NCBI GenBank assembly: GCA_944324315.1
Contig: CALUVW010000018.1
Span: forward strand, 1 to 37,722
Direction of reading: 5' to 3'
Length of the DNA stretch: 37,722 nt
From: Candidatus Gastranaerophilales bacterium
Lineage (GTDB): Bacteria > Cyanobacteriota > Vampirovibrionia > Gastranaerophilales > Gastranaerophilaceae
Shown here: piece by piece, positions 33,027-37,722 of the stretch
Layout of the letters: the number at the start of each line of letters is the position of its first letter
How positions within the stretch are numbered: position 1 is the stretch's first letter
Made by a program: the position numbers and the translations under genes
The notes under the pieces: generated by a model
Told to the model about the DNA's origin: nothing
Seen by the model: the letters and a program-made list of their open reading frames with translations, nothing else
Databases searched by the model: none

Positions 33027-33272
33027 ATGAAGAATTTAATAACAGTTTTATGTTTACTTTGCTTTGCAGGATGTGCCTACGCTGAAATTTATGAAGTTCC
33101 AGGCTCTCAAGTTGTAACCGAAGAAGAAGTTCAGGTTCAACCTGATGAAAATAACAAAGACAAAACCGAAACAAAAGTTGAACGCAAAAAAATATGGCGC
33201 CACAGAGATATTAACCCGACAAACACTTACTGGAATTTCGGCAAAGTCCCATTCTGGACAGGCACTATTTAG
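33027..33272 (+). CDS. Small exported protein, possibly a lipoprotein
   Basis: The 81-residue product has a signal peptide MKNLITVLCLLCFAGC with a lipobox-like FAGC at C16. Alternatively, signal peptidase I could cleave after AYA at residue 19. The mature part is short and charged (EEEVQVQPDENNKDKTETKV, then KKIWRHRDINPTNTYWNFG). AAGGAGT precedes the ATG. It is flanked by lipA (divergent) and the lpd-like gene (convergent), with no obvious operon partner. No family is recognised. Confidence 0.75.
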   Translation: MKNLITVLCLLCFAGCAYAEIYEVPGSQVVTEEEVQVQPDENNKDKTETKVERKKIWRHRDINPTNTYWNFGKVPFWTGTI

Positions 33273-33373
33273 CGCGATGCGACAGAGGGTACATTTGTAA
33301 AGTGCTGAATACACGAATGCAAATTACGGAGGCTCGTTTAATGTCGCCGAGTAAGAAGCGCGAGGCAGTTAAA

Positions 33374-34654
33374 CTACTTAAACAAACACTCAAAAATTCC
33401 CTCAGAATACGTCGGGTGGGCAAAACAAACTTTTTTCAAATCATCTATGCTTAGGTTATTCTGCATAGCAATTGTTATTTGCTGAATTAAAGCGGAAGCC
33501 TCTTTTGATACAATATGCGCACCGATAATTTTCCCTTCTCTCGAAAGTATCTTTATAAAACCATCAGAACAATTATCACAATGAGATTTCCCGAGTGCGG
33601 AAATAAGAAGATTTGATTTTTTGTATGTTCCTTCTTCCAAGTCCTGTTCACGCTTTCCGACCCACGCAATTTCCGGACAGCCGTAGACAACAGAAGGCAC
33701 AAGTTCTTCATTAAACTCTATACCTGAAACCTCTGCTGCAGCCTGCTTTATCGCGAAATGCGCAAGCTGGATTTTCCCGCAGGCATCACCGATACAAGAT
33801 AAAGCATTGTCCAACGGATAAGGTTTTCTGCCTGCTGCTAGAAGGACAATTTCAGGTTCAAGCACGTCTTCTGTTGATAAATAAACTTTTTTATTTTCAA
33901 TTTTTTCAACACAGTTTGAAAGATAAGTTTTTATTTTCTTGGCTTTAAAAATTCTCTCAACACGTTTTGAAACCTCAGTATCAGCTAACGGCAAAAGATG
34001 TTCAGCCATTTCGACAATAGTAACATCAACATCAAATGCGGAAAAAATTCTTGCCCATTCAATGCCTATTGCGCCTGAGCCGATTATTACAATACTCTTA
34101 GGAAGAGTTTTCAAGTTTAAAATGTCATCAGAATTTAAAACAAATTCATGGTCAAATCGCATATTTTCAAAGTCACGCGGCACCGAACCGGTTGCCGTAA
34201 TAATTTTTTCGCATTCATAAACTTCGCCGCCGGCTTGTATTAAATACTCCCCTCTACCTATGGGAGAGGGTTGAATTTCGGCTTGAGCCGCACGAAAGTC
34301 AGAAATTCGGGAGAGGGTCGCCTCTGCATTAACAGTAACAACTCCGGCATTTTTCAGGGCAAGTTCAAGAGATTTGCGCAATTTTTCAACAATTTTGTCT
34401 TTTCTTTCAACAACTTTTGCATAATCCACAGTAATATCAGAGCAATTTATCCCTAAATCTGAAGCGCATTTCATTTCTTCATAAAGCTCTGCCGAATGCA
34501 TTATGGCTTTTGTCGGAATACAGCCCTTGTTAAGACATACACCGCCAATTTTATCTTTTTCAAAAAGTACAACAGACAACCCCTTAGCTCTTGCCTGGAA
34601 TGCTGCTGTATAGCCTGCCGGGCCCCCGCCTATTATCCCTAAATCAAATTTCAT
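33374..34654 (-). CDS. lpdA: Dihydrolipoamide dehydrogenase-like flavoprotein with a repeat insertion and a deletion
   Basis: Members of this family reoxidise dihydrolipoamide in 2-oxoacid dehydrogenase or glycine cleavage complexes. The ATG at 34654 is chosen (GGAGGG lies just before it). The FAD-binding GIIGGGPAGYTAA, the redox disulphide GGVCLNKGCIPTKA (C40, C45), the NAD-binding GSGAIGIEWARIF and the C-terminal HPTYSE with catalytic His are present. Two oddities: residues 113-136 are encoded by a dispersed palindromic repeat inserted in frame, and about 30 residues usually found between GRKP and the second FAD motif (IGDACGK) are missing. It may be a working divergent enzyme or a damaged one; lpdA is the best name, not certain. 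Confidence 0.85.
   Translation of the reverse strand: MKFDLGIIGGGPAGYTAAFQARAKGLSVVLFEKDKIGGVCLNKGCIPTKAIMHSAELYEEMKCASDLGINCSDITVDYAKVVERKDKIVEKLRKSLELALKNAGVVTVNAEATLSRISDFRAAQAEIQPSPIGRGEYLIQAGGEVYECEKIITATGSVPRDFENMRFDHEFVLNSDDILNLKTLPKSIVIIGSGAIGIEWARIFSAFDVDVTIVEMAEHLLPLADTEVSKRVERIFKAKKIKTYLSNCVEKIENKKVYLSTEDVLEPEIVLLAAGRKPYPLDNALSCIGDACGKIQLAHFAIKQAAAEVSGIEFNEELVPSVVYGCPEIAWVGKREQDLEEGTYKKSNLLISALGKSHCDNCSDGFIKILSREGKIIGAHIVSKEASALIQQITIAMQNNLSIDDLKKVCFAHPTYSEGIFECLFK
34248..34317. repeat. REP-B palindromic repeat inside the lpdA coding region
   Basis: CCCTCTACC-TAT-GGGAGAGGG at the left is followed by GAATTTC...GAAATTC and a second GGGAGAGGGT (34308-34317). On the minus strand it reads in frame through the gene. 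It matches the family at 28253 and 37153. Confidence 0.85.
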
Positions 34655-34660
34655 AGAAAA

Positions 34661-34709
34661 TCCCTCCACCGCTTATGCGGTTCCCCTCCCTTTTCAAGGG
34701 AGGTTATGT
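34661..34709. repeat. Palindromic repeat upstream of lpdA (CCCTCC type)
   Basis: It contains the hairpins CCGC-TTAT-GCGG and CCTCCC-TTTTCAA-GGGAGG. On the minus strand its end supplies GGAGGG, the lpdA ribosome binding site. Confidence 0.75.
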
Positions 34710-34782
34710 TTATTTATTTTTATTTCGGTATTAACTACACCGCCTGCACTATTGCCTCCGTCTTAACAAGAGAAAGTACAAT

Positions 34783-35907
34783 TTATCTTGTATAAACTCT
34801 TGGCAGTCTGACCTTCAAGCGACAGGTCAACTCATAATTTATTGTACCTAGAATTTTTGCCCACTCATCAATTGAATGTTTTTCATCCAGTAATGTTATA
34901 ATATCACCTAAATTAGCATCCACTCCCGTGATATCAAACATCATCTGATCCATTGTAATGTTTCCGACCTGCGGGACATCTTTACCGTTTAAGCTGCCAG
35001 ATATCTTGTTTGAAAGCCCGCGCGGAACCCCGTCCGCATACCCGAGAGGTACTGTCGCAATTTTACGGTTCCCATGAGCCGTAAATGTATGACCATAACT
35101 TATTCCTTCTCCGTCATGAGCTTCATGGATATTGACAATTCTGGCTTTCAAAGACATTACAGGTTTTAAGTCCGGCTTTCTTATTTTTCCGTCAACCGGC
35201 AAATCAGGATAAAGCCCGTAAATTCCTATACCTGCTCTGTACATATTTGAATTCGGCACATCATAACACATTGCACCGGCAGTATTTAAGATATGAAGAA
35301 GCAAGCCTGTTGTATCAATTTGTGAAATAACACTGTTCCATCTATCAATTTGAATTTGAGTTTTTTCTCTGTTTTCGGCATTTGCAAGATGAGTAAATAT
35401 TCCGCCAAATTCAAGATAATCAGCTTTTCTCACTTCATTTATAAAATCTACTGCCGCATCTGAAGCAACACCAATTCTGTTCATGCCTGTATCTAGTTTG
35501 ACATGAACCTTGGGTTTTATTCCTGTCCTTTCATAAGCCTGTTTGCAAGCAATTAAGTGTTCTTTTGAAAAAATAGCAATAGTTAAATCAGCCTTTACAG
35601 CACTTTCAACAGCCCAGACAGGAACCGCACCAAGAACAAGAATTTCGCAATTAATTTTTGCCTGTCTTAAATCTACACCCTCGTCAATTGATGCAACACC
35701 TAACATATCAGCACCCGATGCCAGAAGCGTCGGAGCAATCATAACAGAACCGTGCCCGTAAGCATCAGCCTTAACTACTGCAAGAAGTTTTATTCCTTTC
35801 GGGGTATTTTTTCTTAAAGAGCGCATATTATATGCGATATTTTCAAGGTTAATCTCAACCCAGCTATCTCTGTGAATATTTATATTTGTTTGTCTTACAT
35901 TTTTCAT
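34783..35907 (-). CDS. alr: Alanine racemase
   Basis: Alr makes D-alanine for peptidoglycan. The 374-residue PLP enzyme has the lysine motif AVVKADAYGHG (K46), KVHVKLDTGMNRIG, HILNTAGAM, MYRAGIGIYGLYP and the C-terminal GISYGHTFTA (with the second catalytic Tyr) and VPLGYADGVPR. The first 12 residues (MKNVRQTNINIH) are extra relative to many homologues, so a later start is possible; no ribosome binding site is seen. A TATACT box lies 9 nt before the ATG. The next gene on the strand is the lpd-like gene, after a repeat-bearing spacer. Confidence 0.96.
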   Translation of the reverse strand: MKNVRQTNINIHRDSWVEINLENIAYNMRSLRKNTPKGIKLLAVVKADAYGHGSVMIAPTLLASGADMLGVASIDEGVDLRQAKINCEILVLGAVPVWAVESAVKADLTIAIFSKEHLIACKQAYERTGIKPKVHVKLDTGMNRIGVASDAAVDFINEVRKADYLEFGGIFTHLANAENREKTQIQIDRWNSVISQIDTTGLLLHILNTAGAMCYDVPNSNMYRAGIGIYGLYPDLPVDGKIRKPDLKPVMSLKARIVNIHEAHDGEGISYGHTFTAHGNRKIATVPLGYADGVPRGLSNKISGSLNGKDVPQVGNITMDQMMFDITGVDANLGDIITLLDEKHSIDEWAKILGTINYELTCRLKVRLPRVYTR

Positions 35908-35992
35908 AGTAACTTTAGTATATAACTAAATTTATTATGGTGCAATTATTTAAATAACATAAAAATTTTACCATTTACAAAATTTTTTGTAA

Positions 35993-35998
35993 TATAAT
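35993..35998 (+). promoter_or_regulatory. -10 box of proB, probably leaderless
   Basis: TATAAT ends exactly 6 nt before the proB ATG, with no Shine-Dalgarno sequence. Confidence 0.55.
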
Positions 35999-36004
35999 TT
36001 AATT

Positions 36005-37144
36005 ATGGACAGACAGGAATTTATTAAAGCAAAACGTATCGTTTTCAAATTCGGGACAAATATTTTAAGAGGTGATGACGGCTATGTATCACTTCCGCGA
36101 GTTTTTTCATTTATTGAAGATCTGGCACGCCTTGCAAGACAAGGTAAAGAGATAATCGTAATAACCTCCGGGGCTGTCGGTTTAGGTAAAAAAAGATTAG
36201 GTATTGAAAGTACAGACGGCGTTGCGCTTAAACAGGCATGCGCTGCAATAGGCCAGAGTAAATTAATGTCTATTTACGAAACAGGTTTTGATACATATGG
36301 TCTTATTGCTTCTCAAATTTTATTAACAGAAGATGATTTTTCTTTAAGACAAAGATATTTGAGCCTCAGAACAACTTTGAATAAACTTCTTGAACTCGGA
36401 GTTGTACCTATTATCAATCAGAATGATACGGTGTCGACAGTTGAAGTTCATCCGCAGTTTGAACATATGCAGGTATGTTTTTCCGATAATGACAAACTTT
36501 CAGCCCTTGTCGCAAGCGAACTTGACGCTGATCTTCTCGTAATTTTATCAGATGTGGAAGGTTTGTATGATAAAAATCCGAAAATTAATCCGGATGCAAA
36601 AATTATCAGAAAAGTTGATGAAGTAACGGAAGATATTCTTGCTCTCGGAACAGATGCCTCAGAAGGCGGGAGAGGCGGTATGAGAACAAAACTCAAAGCC
36701 GCGCAGATTGTTACAAGATTTGGCGGAAAAGTTTTAATTGGAAACGGAAAAATCCCTTATGTTATCAAAAAAATATTTGAAGGGGAAGAAATTGGTACAA
36801 TGTTTCTTCCGCAAACAGAAAATCTTCCAGATAAAAAACGTTGGATAGGCTACGCCACAAATATCATAGGACAAATTGTCGTTAATGACGGTGCAAAAAA
36901 AGCTTTGAAAGCTCAAAAAAGCCTCCTACCAATCGGTGTCTGCGAGGTTATAAATGAATTCAACAAGGGAGATGTTGTTTCAATCCTTGATGAAAAACAC
37001 AACGAAATAGCCCGCGGAATAGTAAATTACAGCTCGGATTCATGCCGCAAAGTTATCGGCTGCCATTCTGATAACATTATGGAAATTCTCGGTTTTAAAA
37101 ACTACGATGCAATAATTACACGGGACAATATTACACTGCTTTAA
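36005..37144 (+). CDS. proB: Glutamate 5-kinase
   Basis: ProB phosphorylates the gamma-carboxyl of glutamate, the first step of proline synthesis. The 379-residue length indicates the two-domain form. The amino acid kinase domain (about 8-260) has IVFKFGTNIL, ITSGAVGLGKKRLG, VVPIINQNDTVS, FSDNDKLSALVASELDADLL and GRGGMRTKLKAAQI. The C-terminal PUA domain (about 275-370) has LLPIGVCEVINEFNKGDVVS. It has a leaderless-type start. proA follows 69 nt later, after a palindromic repeat, giving the usual proBA order. Confidence 0.96.
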   Translation: MDRQEFIKAKRIVFKFGTNILRGDDGYVSLPRVFSFIEDLARLARQGKEIIVITSGAVGLGKKRLGIESTDGVALKQACAAIGQSKLMSIYETGFDTYGLIASQILLTEDDFSLRQRYLSLRTTLNKLLELGVVPIINQNDTVSTVEVHPQFEHMQVCFSDNDKLSALVASELDADLLVILSDVEGLYDKNPKINPDAKIIRKVDEVTEDILALGTDASEGGRGGMRTKLKAAQIVTRFGGKVLIGNGKIPYVIKKIFEGEEIGTMFLPQTENLPDKKRWIGYATNIIGQIVVNDGAKKALKAQKSLLPIGVCEVINEFNKGDVVSILDEKHNEIARGIVNYSSDSCRKVIGCHSDNIMEILGFKNYDAIITRDNITLL

Positions 37145-37152
37145 CAAATCAT

Positions 37153-37203
37153 CCCTCGCCCCATCGGATTGACATCCGTGCGGGAGAGGGTTGGGGTAAG
37201 GGG
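37153..37203. repeat. REP-B palindromic repeat between proB and proA
   Basis: CCCTCGCCC (37153-37161) pairs with GGGAGAGGG (37182-37190), enclosing CGGAT-TGAC-ATCCG. Its distal part (GGGGTAAGGGG) acts as the likely proA ribosome binding site. Confidence 0.75.
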
Positions 37204-37213
37204 TAAAATACAA

Positions 37214-37722
37214 ATGGACTTTACACAAATCGCAAAAAACGCAAAAGATGCTTCATTAAAAATTGCTGACTTAGCAGCTGAAATAAAAAACAATGCACTA
37301 ATCAAAATTGCTGATGAAATTGAAGCGGCAAAATCAGAAATTTTTGATGCCAATAAAAAAGATTTAATAGAAGCTGAAAAACTAGTTGAAACAGGCAAAC
37401 TCAACAAATCAACCTTCAACCGCCTAAAGCTTGATGAAAACAAAATGCGCGATATGGTTCAAGGGATAAGAGATATTGCAAAACTTGAAGATCCGGTTAA
37501 CAAAAAACTTCTTGTGCGCGAACTCGACAGCGATTTGACTTTATACAAAGTTTCTTGTCCAATCGGCGTTCTTGGAATAATTTTTGAGGCAAGACCGGAT
37601 GTTATCGCTCAAATTTCATCACTTGCAATAAAATCTGCCAATGCAGTAATCTTAAAAGGCGGTAAAGAAAGCATTAACACAAACAAAAAAATTCTTGCTG
37701 TCATAAATTCAGCACTTGAAAA
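37214..37722 (+). CDS. proA: Glutamate-5-semialdehyde dehydrogenase (5' part)
   Basis: ProA reduces glutamyl-5-phosphate to the semialdehyde, the second step of proline synthesis. The first 169 codons are in the window, starting MDFTQIAKNAKDASLKIADL. The segment LYKVSCPIGVLGIIFEARPD is the family's cofactor-binding region, followed by AIKSANAVILKGGKES. The catalytic Cys lies beyond the window edge. The ATG follows a TAAGGGG site drawn from the palindromic repeat, 11 nt upstream. Confidence 0.95.
   Translation, partial: MDFTQIAKNAKDASLKIADLAAEIKNNALIKIADEIEAAKSEIFDANKKDLIEAEKLVETGKLNKSTFNRLKLDENKMRDMVQGIRDIAKLEDPVNKKLLVRELDSDLTLYKVSCPIGVLGIIFEARPDVIAQISSLAIKSANAVILKGGKESINTNKKILAVINSALE

Noticed and set aside
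33341-33454. A 37-codon plus-strand frame with a GGAGG-like site
   Set aside because: It runs mostly antisense into the 3' end of the lpd-like gene and its product has no recognisable features.
1-37722. tRNA genes, insertion sequences or prophage genes
   Set aside because: No cloverleaf-like segments, transposases, integrases or phage structural proteins were recognised on reading. A tRNA search program could still find one I missed.

Overview
This window is AT-rich bacterial chromosome. It most likely comes from a non-photosynthetic, gut-type relative of cyanobacteria (Vampirovibrionia/Melainabacteria, order Gastranaerophilales). That placement is inference. It rests on a long cyanobacterial-style NusB, two prepilins of the GFTL(A/T)E type common in this group, several lineage-type proteins of unknown function, and the AT-rich housekeeping genes. 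Nothing seen indicates a plasmid, a prophage or an insertion sequence.

Layout. Positions 1-8.3 kb: ruvC (-), a putative ADP-ribosyltransferase-fold protein (+), then a minus-strand run grpE, dnaJ, beta-propeller protein and O-methyltransferase, followed by murA with a small partner gene and an unknown membrane-anchored protein. Positions 8.4-13.4 kb: mfd, a parvulin-type lipoprotein foldase and the RNase P RNA gene. Positions 13.4-17.4 kb: a prepilin, a repeat-rich spacer, three small proteins of unknown function and an orphan solute-binding protein. Positions 17.5-24.9 kb: rarA, a LysM protein, rpmB, a 564-residue unknown protein behind a pentanucleotide tandem repeat, nusB, ftsY, an M14 peptidase and an EF-hand protein. 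Positions 25-33.3 kb: cysS, a SpoIID-like protein, murJ, a threonylcarbamoyl-AMP synthase gene, a frameshifted prepilin, a repeat protein and lipA. Positions 33.3-37.7 kb: a dihydrolipoamide-dehydrogenase-like gene, alr, proB and the start of proA.

Functional themes. Envelope and peptidoglycan work is prominent: murA, alr, murJ, SpoIID-like, LysM, M14 amidase-like and the prepilins. Genome maintenance is represented by ruvC, mfd and rarA; protein folding and targeting by grpE, dnaJ, the parvulin and ftsY; translation by rpmB, cysS, nusB, the threonylcarbamoyl-AMP synthase and rnpB; and proline synthesis by proB-proA.

The most interesting signals are non-coding or sit at gene boundaries. (i) A 9-C homopolymer puts a type IV prepilin one base out of frame. 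(ii) Two unrelated genes share a promoter cassette followed by an (AGGAT)n tandem repeat, with 4 and 11 copies. (iii) At least six housekeeping genes have a -10-like hexamer exactly 6 nt before the ATG and no Shine-Dalgarno sequence, which points to leaderless mRNAs. (iv) Several families of dispersed palindromic repeats are present. One is inserted in frame inside the lpd-like gene, and others supply ribosome binding sites. No CRISPR array and no tRNA gene was recognised.
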